Numbered from the stretch's first letter, positions 1-10,014 are shown. The stretch is DNA of 64,000 nucleotides from Nitratidesulfovibrio sp. SRB-5 (GCF_019931275.1 NZ_JAIOTY010000002.1:950131-1014130), one strand, 5' to 3'. The notes: generated by a model from the letters alone, not told the origin. Numbers and translations are program-made.

Positions 1-3000
1 GTCGCCCACGGCGCCGGTGGTGTCCGCCGTGGGGAAGCTGACCGTCACGTTCCCCGCGGGGGTACCCACGGGCACGGTGAAGGAAAGCGTGCCATCGGCT
101 GCGATGGCAACGACCTGCGGGCTGCCGTTGATGGTCACCGTGGCGCTGTGGACGGAAGGATCGGTGGCGTCCGGTTCCAGCGCATCGATGTCCACCTTCA
201 TGGTGACGGTGACGTCTTCTCCCTGCACGGCCTTCGAGAACGCCAGCGTGATGTCCGCGCTGTCCCCTTCGTTCACCGTGGCGGGCGCGCTCATGGTCAC
301 CGCCGGGCCGTCGAGGCTGTCGGTGACGGTCACCTCGATGGGCGTGCTGTCCGCAAGGGTCACTTCGCCCTTCAGGTCGCCCGCGTTGGAGACGGACACG
401 GTGAAGGTTTCGTTGCCTTCGGACAGGCGGTCGTTGGCGGCGTCCACGCTGAACGCCGCGCCGGAAGCGCCCTTGTCCACGGTAAGGTGCAACTGCCAGC
501 CGGTCACGTTGCCATCGCCGTCGAGGACCTCGGTGACCGTGACGGTTCCGTCCCCGTTGCCTTCACCCGGACGGTAGGTAACCCCGCCCACGGTGATGCC
601 CTTGAGGTCGTTGCCGTTCATGCCTTCGTTGAACTTCACGTCCACGACGAACTCGACGGGTTCTTCCACCGCCTTGTCCATGGTCAGGCGGAAGGCGGCG
701 CTGCCGCCATCTTCGGACACGGAGGTACTGCCCGCGACCAGTGTGGCCGTGGGGCCGTTCACGCTCTCGATGATGGTCAGGGGTGTTTCCGTGGTGCCGG
801 ATATGCCCGCAAGGGTGTCGCCGTAGTCGTTGTACGGGTCGTTGCCCTTGATGGTGGCCGTCACGCTCAGCGTCTTGTTGCCGTCGGATATGTAGTCGTC
901 CGGCAGCGCCACGCTGACCGTGGCCTTGCCGTTCTGGCCGGGCAGGATGGTCACGGTGGTGGTGTAGGGCGCGAAGTCGGTTCCGCGCGTGGCGTCGCCG
1001 CCAAAGGTCAGTTCAAGGGTGATGGGCCCGTTGGCGGGGTCCAGCGGGTTGCCGTGGGCGTCCACCAGGCTGACGGTGATGGTGACGGGACCCTGGCCTT
1101 CGTGGGCGTTGCCGTGTTCATCAAGCCCGCCGGTCACTTCCACCTTCACCAGCGGCGCGTCGTCGTCCTTGATGGTGGTTTCGGCCATGCCGCCGTCGCT
1201 GCCGGAGACAGTGGCATTGGAACTGGTGCCGGTGATGATGGTGGTGAAGGCCTCGTCGCCTTCCACGCGATTGTCGTCAATGGCGGCGGGCAGGTCGCCC
1301 GTCACCTTGATGGCCCCCGGCAGGATAGGGGTGAAGGGGGTGCCGTTGCTGTCGCAGATGGTGGCAACGATATTGCCGTTCCCGTCGTCGGTGAGCTTCA
1401 GCGTGAAGTCGCCGCCCTCGAAGTACTTGATGCGGGCCAGCAGTTCCGCGCTCAGGGTCACGGTCACTTCGCCTTCGGAGTAGTCCGTGCCCTGGGTGGC
1501 GCTGTTGCCGTAGGTCTTCAGGGTGAAGGTGACGTCGCCGTTCAGCAGCGGCATGTAGTTGTCGGGCAGGTGCCCGGTGATGGTGTAGCTGGCCACGCCG
1601 CCGTTCTCGACGATGGAGTCCGACGCATCCAGCGACAGCACCAGCCGCCCGTTGAAGGGGCCGGAGCCGCCACCGTTGCCCACGTCCACGAAGCGGAAGG
1701 TGTCGTCGATCCGGGTTTCGCCGCCGGTGCTGCCCACGATGCGCACGTGGTAGTAGTCGGTGTTCGGCACCGTGAGATCAAGCGTGGCGGAGGTCTTGCC
1801 CTGTTCGATGACCACGGTGTGCGTCTCCGTGGTGCCGTCGCTCTTCACCAGTTCGAGGGTGACGGCAACGTCTTCGTTGACGGGTGTGCCTTCTTTCAGG
1901 CTCACGACGATTTCGGACGTGCCGCCGCCGGGTTGCGTGACGTCCAGTTCTGTGATGGACACCACCGGGCCGCGCATGTCGTCGGCGATGGCATCGCCGG
2001 TGCTGGCGGGGGCGGTCGTGTCGTACACCACCTCGCTGCCCTGCATGTCCACGATGGTCCACGACACGGCATCGGTTCCGGAATCCACGCCGCCGTCAAC
2101 ACTTGCGGTGTCGTGGTCGTGCAGGATGTCCACGGTGAACCGGGCCGAGGCTTCGCCCGCCTTGACGATGACGTAGTAGTTGGCACCGTCCGGCTTTTCG
2201 GCGTAGCCGGGCAGGCCGGTGGCCGTGGCGGCGTCATGCACGCCCTCGCCGAGCCTGAAGTCCTTGCCGAGGCTGGCGTCGTCCAGCTTCAGCCACACCA
2301 CGACGTCCTCCGCCGCCACATCGGTGAGGATGATGGTGTAGCCCACGGTGTTCACCGAACCGTCCCCGGAGGTGTTGTTGCCGTCCGTGTCGAACCCGGC
2401 GGATTCTCCGGGGGCCACGGGCTCGCGCACCACGGTTTCCGGGCCGAAGTACTGCAACTCCGGGCCGTCCAGCTTCGGCTCGTGGCCGGGTGCCGTATCG
2501 TCCGTGATGGTGACGGTGGCGGAACCGTCGCCAAACACGCCCGCCTCATGACCGGAAACGCCGGTGATCTTGACCTCGAACCCCTCCGCGCCTTCGCTCA
2601 GCCGGTCATCGGCAAGCTGCACGGGAATGATGGCCTTGTAGTAGCTGACGGTGTTGCCGCTGCCGTCCGTGGTCGTCACCAACGTCCACGCCCCGGCGGG
2701 AATGGTGCAGGAGCCGCTTTCGAAGTAGTCGGCGTCGGCCTTGGCGCTGCCGTCCGAGAAGTCCAGCCTGACGGTCACGTCCTGCACCGGCGCGTCACCG
2801 GTGTAGTAGTCCCCGTTGCCCGAATTGACGTACAGGCGCACTTCCACGCCCGCGTCCCTGCTGCTTTCCTGCACCGAGCCGTCCACCAGCCCCAGCAGAA
2901 AGCCGTCGCTGTTCTGGCCGTTGCCTTCGTCGTGGATGGTGGTGTCTACCTTGTTCCTGGTGATGGCCACGTCGAACGAGCCGGGCGTGTCGTCGCCCAG

Positions 3001-6000
3001 CGTCAGGTTGCCCACCACGACGCCGTACCTTTCGCCGTCGTCGCCCACCATGTCGTCCACGGCCTGGATGGCAAGGGGCAGATCCTTCAGCGGCGCGCCG
3101 TCGCGCACGGTGAAGGTGAGCTTGAGGGCGGAATCCATCTCCACGGTGACATGGGCGTTACCGGCGCTGTCCGTGCCGTAGTACGCCTTGAGCGCCTCGT
3201 TCAGGGCGCTTTCGAGATCGGTCGTGGACGTGGCCGTCCAAGAGGTGATGTTGCCTGCCCCGTCCACCGTGGGCACCATCCAGACGATGTCGCCGGTCTG
3301 GCTGATGTTGCCGCTGGCCCCGCCGTTGTCCGCAAGGTCGTTGTCGTAATGGACGGAGGACGGGGTGCCGGCGGGCAGTTCGGAAACGCCTTTCAGCGTC
3401 ACGTCGAAGCTGAAGGTGCCGCTGGCCTTGTCCGCCGCCGCGTCGCCGTGCCCGGCGTAATCCATGGCAATGGTGTAGTGCGCGACGTTGGACATGCCGG
3501 AACTGTTGCCCGGGTCTTCGTGCACCGAGGTGTCGCCGGTTATGGAAAGCTCCAGCCTGGGAGCGGGCGTGACGTTGATGGTCAGCGTCGATGATGCGGT
3601 ATCGCCGTCGCTGTCCGCGCTGGTGGTGTAATTGACCTTGATCTGGAACTTGTCGTCGATGTCCTGCCCTTCGGCACGGGTGAAGCGGTACGAGCCATCC
3701 GCGCCGAGCGTTAGCGTGCCCGCGAATTCCTTGGTGGTGGCGTCGTAGATGTAGTAGGTGCCGGGGGCGATGGTGCCGGAACCGGCGGGGCCGGTCGGCG
3801 AGCCGTCCGCATCCATGCCCGTGTACACCTTGTAGGTGTGCGCGGGGGTGGAACCGTCCGAGTCGGTGACGCGGACGTTGTTCCAGCGCGCGACCGAGGG
3901 GCCGCCATGGGCCCAACCGTCCACGCCGGGCGTGTCGTTGCCCAGCACATTGCCGCTGGCGGCCGCGTCCGTGGCTTCGTTGAAGGTGGCCGTGTCCGCC
4001 GTGGCCTTGGGCCCGTCGTCGTGCACGTTCACCAGCACCGTGGCGTCGACGGAATCGCCCTCGTCGTCGGTGACGGTGAAGGTGAAGGGCAGATCCTTGA
4101 TGTCGTCGCCATTGTTCGCCACATCGTGGTGCAAGGGCATGTACTGGACAAAGGTGACGGTGGCGGTGTTCGCCCCGTTGGAAAGGATGCCGTCGTTGTC
4201 GGCAAGGATGACCACGCAGGCCGTCTTGCCGCCGCTCGTGCCCACCAGCACGTCGTGGCCGTCCACGGCCTGCACGCTCCACGTGATGGCGGAGCCGTCG
4301 GCGGTTTTCAACCCGGCAAGGTCTGTTGCGATCTGGTCAAGGTTCCACGCCAGCGAAAGCTGGCTGTCCGAGGCCGGGTTCGGGTCGCCCGCGCCGTCCG
4401 TGCCGAGGTTGTACCTCACCTGGCCGTCGGAGGCGGAAAGGGGCGCGTCCGCAAGGCCAAGAGCGCTAAGGATTCCTTGCGCGGTGGGGGACAGGGCCGA
4501 CAGGGCCTTGTCGTCGTGCTGTTGTTTTGCCGATTCATCCACGGTCAGCACGAGGGCGTTGCCGCCGGTCACGGTGACGGTGGGGATGTCTTCCGCGCGG
4601 GAAACGACAATGGTGGCGGTGTCGGACGTGGCGGTGTCGTTGTCCGTCCGCTCGCCGGGCACGGCGGTTTCCTGCGCGATGGCGGTTACGGTCAGTTCCG
4701 CCGCGCCGTGGGGGTTGGGGGTGCCGTCGTTCAGCCGGGCGTCGGACCAGTCGTGCGGGTTGAACGTCAGCGACGCCGAAACCGCGCCATCGTTGTTCGC
4801 CGCCGCTTCGGTCACCTCGAAGCGCAGGGTGGACAGGCCGTCTTCGGTGACGGTGGAAACCAGCGTCCAGCCTGCGGGCAGGCTGCCCATGTCCAGCGTC
4901 CAGTCGCCGGGCACGCCGTCGATTTCGACGTAGTGGCGTTCCGAGCCGTCAAGGTCGTGGAAGGTGGCGGAGACGGGAATGGTGACCGTCGTTTCCTCGC
5001 TGCCCGCAAGCGCGAGGCCATCCGGATCGGTGATGCCCGGCCTGTCGGCCACGGCGTCGATGACGATGGTGAAGCTGCCGCCGATGGTGGCGGACAGCCC
5101 GGAATCGGGATCGGTGATGGTTGCGGTGACCGTGATGCCCATGTCCGCCGAGCTGTCCTGCGGCGGGCGCAGGTAGATGCCCGAGGCGAGTTGCGCGGCG
5201 GTCAGGGTGATGGCCTGGCCGGAACCGGTGACCACGATGTCGCCCGCATCGTCGAAGTCCGCATTGCCTATGCTGATGCGCGTGCCGGGGGTGAACCCGG
5301 TGAGGGTGATCTGGTCGAGTACTTCGTTATCCGCGGGGGTGAAGACAAGGACGAATTGCAGCGGCAGTTCCGTGCCGTCGCCAGCGTGGGCATCCACGGA
5401 ACCGTCGTTGGCTCCGGGCAAGTGCTGGCCGGGCTGGTTGTCCTCGTACCCGTGCAGGGTGCCGACCAGGGTGCCGTCAGGCCCCACCAGTTGCAGGGAA
5501 GAGCCAAGGGAGCCCGATGCAGGATCCAGCGGGCCTTCGGCTTCCAGGGTGGGTTCCACGGCGCTGTTCCAGAAGAACGGCGTCAGCGGATCCAGCCGGT
5601 CAATACTCGCGATGAGGCTGCCAGGGTCGTCGCTGTAGTCGCCAACGCCCCCACCGGCCGCGCCCGCGCCCGCGCCGGGGCCCGCGGCGGGCAGCAGGTC
5701 GGGCTCCAGCGCGGCCAGAAAATCGTAGCCGGAAACGGTGCCGCCTTCGGGAAGGCTGAATTCCGGCAGCAGGTCGGCGTTGTTGCCTTCGAAAAACCCG
5801 GAAAGCACGATGCGGCCACCGTCGGGAAAGCTGAACACCAGGTCGTCGCCGTTGCGGTCCAGGGCAGCGGCGTCGGTGGGAAAGCCCAGGGCGAAGCGGG
5901 AATCGGCGTTGGCGTCGTAGTGGAGCTCCTGCCCGGCGGCGGGCAGGAGCAACGTGACGGGGTCGGTGGCGGGGGCGGCGCCGCGCCCGGCGGCACCCTG

Positions 6001-6015
6001 CGGGGAACGGGTCAT
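1..6015 (-). CDS. Giant LapA-type type I secreted adhesin (partial, N-terminal 2005 residues)
   Basis: One frame stays open from an ATG at 6015 (preceded by GAGG) to the window edge, giving 2005 residues without a stop; the C-terminus with any RTX repeats and secretion signal is outside. Residues 1 to about 126 form an N-terminal module of the kind that plugs the outer-membrane channel, including DLVFSFPDGGRIVLSGFF (59-76). PAAG at 109-112 sits where LapA proteins carry the LapG-cleaved di-alanine; a second PAAG (25-28) and GAAG (118-121) are also present. The rest is a string of acidic, Asp/Gly/Thr-rich beta domains resembling Calx-beta and VCBS-type repeats (for example SVSEDGGSAAFRLTMD), consistent with calcium-stabilised extracellular extension. 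It is divergent from exporter, adaptor and protease genes. Role inferred: cell-surface attachment and biofilm formation. The family assignment is secure; ligand and total length are unknown. Confidence 0.9.
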   Translation of the reverse strand, partial: MTRSPQGAAGRGAAPATDPVTLLLPAAGQELHYDANADSRFALGFPTDAAALDRNGDDLVFSFPDGGRIVLSGFFEGNNADLLPEFSLPEGGTVSGYDFLAALEPDLLPAAGPGAGAGAAGGGVGDYSDDPGSLIASIDRLDPLTPFFWNSAVEPTLEAEGPLDPASGSLGSSLQLVGPDGTLVGTLHGYEDNQPGQHLPGANDGSVDAHAGDGTELPLQFVLVFTPADNEVLDQITLTGFTPGTRISIGNADFDDAGDIVVTGSGQAITLTAAQLASGIYLRPPQDSSADMGITVTATITDPDSGLSATIGGSFTIVIDAVADRPGITDPDGLALAGSEETTVTIPVSATFHDLDGSERHYVEIDGVPGDWTLDMGSLPAGWTLVSTVTEDGLSTLRFEVTEAAANNDGAVSASLTFNPHDWSDARLNDGTPNPHGAAELTVTAIAQETAVPGERTDNDTATSDTATIVVSRAEDIPTVTVTGGNALVLTVDESAKQQHDDKALSALSPTAQGILSALGLADAPLSASDGQVRYNLGTDGAGDPNPASDSQLSLAWNLDQIATDLAGLKTADGSAITWSVQAVDGHDVLVGTSGGKTACVVILADNDGILSNGANTATVTFVQYMPLHHDVANNGDDIKDLPFTFTVTDDEGDSVDATVLVNVHDDGPKATADTATFNEATDAAASGNVLGNDTPGVDGWAHGGPSVARWNNVRVTDSDGSTPAHTYKVYTGMDADGSPTGPAGSGTIAPGTYYIYDATTKEFAGTLTLGADGSYRFTRAEGQDIDDKFQIKVNYTTSADSDGDTASSTLTINVTPAPRLELSITGDTSVHEDPGNSSGMSNVAHYTIAMDYAGHGDAAADKASGTFSFDVTLKGVSELPAGTPSSVHYDNDLADNGGASGNISQTGDIVWMVPTVDGAGNITSWTATSTTDLESALNEALKAYYGTDSAGNAHVTVEMDSALKLTFTVRDGAPLKDLPLAIQAVDDMVGDDGERYGVVVGNLTLGDDTPGSFDVAITRNKVDTTIHDEGNGQNSDGFLLGLVDGSVQESSRDAGVEVRLYVNSGNGDYYTGDAPVQDVTVRLDFSDGSAKADADYFESGSCTIPAGAWTLVTTTDGSGNTVSYYKAIIPVQLADDRLSEGAEGFEVKITGVSGHEAGVFGDGSATVTITDDTAPGHEPKLDGPELQYFGPETVVREPVAPGESAGFDTDGNNTSGDGSVNTVGYTIILTDVAAEDVVVWLKLDDASLGKDFRLGEGVHDAATATGLPGYAEKPDGANYYVIVKAGEASARFTVDILHDHDTASVDGGVDSGTDAVSWTIVDMQGSEVVYDTTAPASTGDAIADDMRGPVVSITELDVTQPGGGTSEIVVSLKEGTPVNEDVAVTLELVKSDGTTETHTVVIEQGKTSATLDLTVPNTDYYHVRIVGSTGGETRIDDTFRFVDVGNGGGSGPFNGRLVLSLDASDSIVENGGVASYTITGHLPDNYMPLLNGDVTFTLKTYGNSATQGTDYSEGEVTVTLSAELLARIKYFEGGDFTLKLTDDGNGNIVATICDSNGTPFTPILPGAIKVTGDLPAAIDDNRVEGDEAFTTIITGTSSNATVSGSDGGMAETTIKDDDAPLVKVEVTGGLDEHGNAHEGQGPVTITVSLVDAHGNPLDPANGPITLELTFGGDATRGTDFAPYTTTVTILPGQNGKATVSVALPDDYISDGNKTLSVTATIKGNDPYNDYGDTLAGISGTTETPLTIIESVNGPTATLVAGSTSVSEDGGSAAFRLTMDKAVEEPVEFVVDVKFNEGMNGNDLKGITVGGVTYRPGEGNGDGTVTVTEVLDGDGNVTGWQLHLTVDKGASGAAFSVDAANDRLSEGNETFTVSVSNAGDLKGEVTLADSTPIEVTVTDSLDGPAVTMSAPATVNEGDSADITLAFSKAVQGEDVTVTMKVDIDALEPDATDPSVHSATVTINGSPQVVAIAADGTLSFTVPVGTPAGNVTVSFPTADTTGAVGD

Positions 6016-6097
6016 CGCTACCTCATGAAGTTGCGCGCCATGCGGCGCGGGTTGTGCTGGCAGGCCCGGTGCGCAATCGCGTGGTCGCCCAGTCGGG

Positions 6098-6129
6098 CAG
6101 TCGCCGAGTTGTGCAGTCGCCGAGTTGTG
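6098..6129. repeat. 16-bp direct tandem repeat in adhesin leader
   Basis: CAGTCGCCGAGTTGTG is present twice head to tail, followed by a partial third copy (CAGTCGC). It lies 80-120 bp upstream of the adhesin start codon, so it would be in its 5' untranslated region. Function unknown. Confidence 0.8.
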
Positions 6130-6426
6130 CAGTCGCGCACCGGCTCCGGGTGGGGTACAGCGCCTTTTCGCACCGGTTGCGTGCGATGCAGCGCTGGACG
6201 ATATCGAACTTCTGAAAAACAGTGTTTGAGTGTATACATACTGCAATGCATCTGCGCAAGCGAATGCACGTCTGTTTGCGGAAAAATGGGGGGAGATGCG
6301 GTGGCGAATGAAAAAAAATGTAAGGAAATATGCAGAAATTCCAGATTTGACAGGAAGTGTGATGTGTCGCGTTGTAATGGCGCACAATCGACGATGGGGA
6401 ACGGGTGAAGTTTGCGTTGCGTCGTG

Positions 6427-6442
6427 GTAGGGGTATCCCTAC
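6427..6442. promoter_or_regulatory. Inverted repeat GTAGGG-N4-CCCTAC, possible operator
   Basis: A perfect 6-bp inverted repeat around GTAT, in the AT-richer middle of the divergent region. Its position suits a transcription-factor site, but no factor can be named from the sequence. Confidence 0.3.
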
Positions 6443-6634
6443 GTTGTGATGCTTGAGGGATGCGGAATATTGTTGTCCGAGAACAGGATTTCAATGCGGC
6501 TCGTGCGGTGTGTCGATCACCTTCAGGCCTCTCGTGCGGGGGGATTCCCTACCTTTTCCGCGCGCCATGGTCGCGTCCGGTGCCGTTGCGGTCTGCATTG
6601 CCGCGTAGTGACCGGCAAGATTGGCATAATCCGG

Positions 6635-6663
6635 TTGCACGGCTGGGTGCCCGCGCGTATAGG
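6635..6663 (+). promoter_or_regulatory. Candidate sigma70 promoter of the exporter operon
   Basis: TTGCAC (6635-6640), a 17-bp spacer and TATAGG (6658-6663). Transcription would start near 6670, about 70 bp before the GTG at 6742, which also argues against any start codon upstream of 6670. Confidence 0.45.
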
Positions 6664-6741
6664 ATGGAATGTCCGGAAAGGGGGGGCGGTTGCCGTACCC
6701 TCGCCGCGCTGTTGGTCATCCACCTCACGAGGGGTTCCGCC

Positions 6742-9700
6742 GTGTCAGACAAGCCTTCCTCCCCGCCCTCCGTCCGCCCCGAATCCACGCAACCCGGCAA
6801 GGATCCGGACAAGGCGACAACCGGGCGAGACCCTTCTTCCGCCGCCGGGCTTTCGCCTTCCGGGACTTCTGGTGTGACCGCTGCCACGCGACCAGAGGCC
6901 AGAACGGGCGAGCGGCCCTTTCCCGCAGGTGCGGGCGGCTCCGGCACTCCCGCCGCGCCCGGCGGGCCCAAGGCCGTGGGTGCCCAGGACTCCCACGGTT
7001 TGCTGGACAAGGGGGCGCAGCGCCCGGCAAGCCCGGATGCGGCAAAGCCCGCCGAGCGTCCCCTGTCGCGTTTTTCGGAGCGAAGTTCCGACAAGGCCCC
7101 AGACAAGGCCCCAGACAAGGCGCCAGACCGGACTGCGGGCAAACCGGCGGACGCTTCGGCGGGCAGGCCTGCCCAGCGAACTCCGGAACGGACCCAGGAA
7201 AGAACGGGTGACAGGCCCGCAAGGCCTTCGTACGGCTTTGCCGGACGCCCCGGCCCGGGCAGCGACGGCGAGATCGGCAAGGCGGCGGGCAACGACGGCG
7301 CCAAGCCCGTGGGCGCGGTTTCTTCCGTCGGCCCGACTGCCCCGGCCAGTGCCGCCGCCAGCCCTGCCAGTCCTGCCAGCCCTGCCAGTCCCGCCAGTCC
7401 CACCAACCCGGCCAGTCCGCCCAGTCCGGTCCGTTCGACGGGGGCTGCCCCCGTTTCCGGTCCGATTGGTGCATCCGTTACCTTTGCCCCGTCCGCTCCG
7501 TCTGGGCCATCCGCCCCGTCTGGCCCGCATGGTTCTCCTGCGGCCAAGGCGACAGGGCCCGGACCTGCAACCCCGGCACCACGTCCGGCCATGCCGCCGG
7601 ACCCCGACCGCGCCGCCGCCTTTGCGCCGGAAGGTGTCATTCCCGCCGTGGGCACGCCGCGCCCCGTGCCGCCCCCTCCGCCTTCCGCCATCCCGCGCGA
7701 TGCCGCGGAGGCAACGGCCGCCGCGCTGGAAGGCCCGCAGCTTGACGCCGCGCTGGAACCCCCGGTGCCGCAGGCGGGCATCCCCGACATGCGCGGGCTG
7801 GACCCGGCGGACGTGGACTACACCCCGCCGCTCATCGAATGCATGGCCTTCCTGTTCCGCCTGCACGGCAAGCCCGTGTCCACGCGGTTTCTCATCGCCG
7901 GTCTGCCCATGTCCGACGGGCCGGTGCAGCCTTCGGCCTGCATCCGCGCCGCGCGCACGGCGGGCATGGCCTCCAGCGTGGTGTACCGCCCCACGCTGGA
8001 CCGCATCTCGTCCCTGACCCTGCCGTGCATCCTGCTGCTGCGGCAGGAAAAGGCCTGCGTGCTGCTGGGCCTGAACGGCGACAAGGCCGAGGTGCTGTTT
8101 CCCGAAACGGGCATGGAGCCGCGCACAGTGCCCGTGGACGAGCTGACCAAGGAATACACCGGCTATGCCATGTTCGCCCGGCTGGAAGGCAAGCTGGACC
8201 GCCGGGCCAGCGAGATAAAGCTGCTGAAGGCCAAGCGCTGGTTCTGGGATACGCTGCTGCACTTCCTGCCCATCTACAAGCACGTGCTGTTCGCCAGTGT
8301 GGTGGTGAACCTGCTGACCATCGTCAGCCCGCTGTTCTTCATGAACGTGTACGACCGCGTGGTGCCCAACAGCGCCACGGAAACGCTGTGGGTGCTGGCC
8401 ATCGGCATCGGCATCGCCTACGTGTTCGACTTTCTGCTGCGCAACCTGCGCAGCTACTTCGTGGACGTGGCGGGCCGCAACGCCGACATCGTGCTGGCCA
8501 GCCGCCTGATGAACCAGTTGATGACCCTGCGCCTGGACGCCAAGCCCGACTCCACGGGGTCGCTGGCCAACAACCTGCGCGAGTTCGAGTCGCTGCGCGA
8601 GTTCTTCGGCTCCACCACGCTGCTGGCGCTGGTGGACCTGCCCTTCCTGGTGCTGTTCGTGCTCATCGTGTGCTTCATCGGCGGGCCCATCGGCGTGGTG
8701 CCCATGCTGGCGGTGCCCATCGTGGTGGGCATAGGCATGCTGCTCCAGTTGCCGTTCCAGCGGGTGGCCGAGGCGGGCTTCAAGGAAGGCATGCAGAAGA
8801 ACGCCCTGCTGGTGGAGATCATCAACGGGCTGGAAACCGTGAAGTCGTCGCTGGCCGAAGGCCGCATGCAGCACGCCTGGGAAAAGGTGGTGGGCATGAG
8901 CGCCTCGTCCAACGCCCACTCCAAGGGGCTGGCCAACATCTCGGTAACCATGTCCATCCTGTTCACCCAGCTGGTCAGCGTGACGGTGATCATCTGGGGC
9001 GTGTACCGCATTTCCGACGGCCTGCTGACCATGGGCGGGCTGATCGCCTGCAACATGCTGGCCTCGCGCGCCATGGCCCCGCTGAGCCAGGTGGCGGCCA
9101 TGCTGGCGCGGTTGCAGCAGTCGCGCATGGCCCTGAAGTCGCTGGACATGCTCATGAACCTGCCCACCGAGCGGCCCGATGACCGCCCGTACGTCGATTT
9201 CGGCCCGCTGGAACACTCCATGGTTTTCGAAAGCGTGTCCTTCGCCTACCCCGGCTCGGAACGGCTGGCGCTGGAAAACGTCAACGCCACCATCCGTCCC
9301 GGCGAGCGGGTGGGCATCATCGGACGCATGGGGTCGGGCAAATCCACCCTGGGGCGTCTGGCCATCGGGCTGTACCAGCCGCGCGACGGCGCCGTGCGCT
9401 TCGGCGGGGTGGACATCCGCCAGATGGACATGGCCGACCTGCGCTCGCGCGTGGGGTACCTTGCCCAGGACAACTACCTGTTCTACGGATCGGTGCGCGA
9501 CAACATCGCCATCGGCGTGCCCAACGCCGACGACAGGATGATCCTGCGCGCCGCCACCATCGCCGGGGTGGTCGATTTCGTGCGGGGGCACCCGGCGGGC
9601 TTCGGCATGCCGGTGGGCGAGCGGGGCATGGCCCTTTCGGGCGGGCAGCGCCAGGCCGTGGCCCTGGCCCGTTCGCTGCTGCACGACCCCGACGTGCTGA

Positions 9701-9993
9701 TACTGGACGAACCGTCCAGCAACATGGACAATTCGTCGGAAATGGCGCTGAAGCGGCGCCTTGCGGAAATACTGGACAAGAAGACGCTGATCCTGGTCAC
9801 CCACCGGGTGAGCATGCTGGACCTGGTGGACCGGCTGATAGTGCTCGACCATGGCCGGGTGGTGGCCGACGGCCCCAAGCAGGCCGTCCTTGCCGCGCTG
9901 CGCGGCGATCAGGTGCGCGCGTCGGGGCCCGCGCGCTTTTCGGGCGCGCCCGCCCCGGCACCCAGACCAGCGCGCCCACCGCAACAGGGCTGA
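6742..9993 (+). CDS. lapB: LapB-type type I secretion ABC exporter with long disordered N-terminus
   Basis: Inner-membrane permease/ATPase of the type I secretion system, about 1083 residues from a GTG at 6742 (GAGG upstream). Residues 1 to about 350 are low-complexity Pro/Ala/Ser sequence with ASP tripeptide runs, absent from ordinary family members of about 720 residues. A C39 peptidase-like domain follows (about 358-490); a Cys is present (LIECMAF), but the rest of a working Cys-His-Asp site is not evident, so it is probably a substrate-binding, non-cleaving version as in LapB. The transmembrane region spans about 505-780. The ATPase has Walker A GRMGSGKST (about 860), signature LSGGQRQ (about 965), Walker B VLILDEP and H-loop THR. 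Operon with adaptor and protease; partner TolC is not in the window. Confidence 0.9.
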   Translation: MSDKPSSPPSVRPESTQPGKDPDKATTGRDPSSAAGLSPSGTSGVTAATRPEARTGERPFPAGAGGSGTPAAPGGPKAVGAQDSHGLLDKGAQRPASPDAAKPAERPLSRFSERSSDKAPDKAPDKAPDRTAGKPADASAGRPAQRTPERTQERTGDRPARPSYGFAGRPGPGSDGEIGKAAGNDGAKPVGAVSSVGPTAPASAAASPASPASPASPASPTNPASPPSPVRSTGAAPVSGPIGASVTFAPSAPSGPSAPSGPHGSPAAKATGPGPATPAPRPAMPPDPDRAAAFAPEGVIPAVGTPRPVPPPPPSAIPRDAAEATAAALEGPQLDAALEPPVPQAGIPDMRGLDPADVDYTPPLIECMAFLFRLHGKPVSTRFLIAGLPMSDGPVQPSACIRAARTAGMASSVVYRPTLDRISSLTLPCILLLRQEKACVLLGLNGDKAEVLFPETGMEPRTVPVDELTKEYTGYAMFARLEGKLDRRASEIKLLKAKRWFWDTLLHFLPIYKHVLFASVVVNLLTIVSPLFFMNVYDRVVPNSATETLWVLAIGIGIAYVFDFLLRNLRSYFVDVAGRNADIVLASRLMNQLMTLRLDAKPDSTGSLANNLREFESLREFFGSTTLLALVDLPFLVLFVLIVCFIGGPIGVVPMLAVPIVVGIGMLLQLPFQRVAEAGFKEGMQKNALLVEIINGLETVKSSLAEGRMQHAWEKVVGMSASSNAHSKGLANISVTMSILFTQLVSVTVIIWGVYRISDGLLTMGGLIACNMLASRAMAPLSQVAAMLARLQQSRMALKSLDMLMNLPTERPDDRPYVDFGPLEHSMVFESVSFAYPGSERLALENVNATIRPGERVGIIGRMGSGKSTLGRLAIGLYQPRDGAVRFGGVDIRQMDMADLRSRVGYLAQDNYLFYGSVRDNIAIGVPNADDRMILRAATIAGVVDFVRGHPAGFGMPVGERGMALSGGQRQAVALARSLLHDPDVLILDEPSSNMDNSSEMALKRRLAEILDKKTLILVTHRVSMLDLVDRLIVLDHGRVVADGPKQAVLAALRGDQVRASGPARFSGAPAPAPRPARPPQQG

Positions 9994-10014
9994 TGCCCGG
10001 CGCACCAGCGGAGC

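Larger units (their letters stand above)
6016..6741. promoter_or_regulatory. Divergent intergenic control region of the adhesin/exporter module
   Basis: About 725 bp with no convincing gene. The middle (about 6190-6480) is clearly more AT-rich than its surroundings, as expected for the promoter region of a giant surface protein. It holds a 16-bp tandem repeat (6098-6129), a short inverted repeat (6427-6442) and a good sigma70-type promoter facing the exporter genes (6635-6663). On the minus strand TTGCGC-17-TATACA near 6225-6265 is a weak candidate promoter for the adhesin. No regulator gene lies in the gap. Confidence 0.6.

Noticed and set aside
148-3594. A 1148-codon open frame on the plus strand opposite the adhesin
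   Set aside because: Composition is His/Val/Gly-rich shadow sequence; the minus-strand frame has coherent beta-repeat domains and runs unbroken through 6 kb.
6621-6641. TTGGCAT...TTGCAC resembling a sigma54 promoter
   Set aside because: The GG to GC spacing is two bases too long for sigma54, and the TTGCAC fits better as the -35 box of a sigma70-type promoter.
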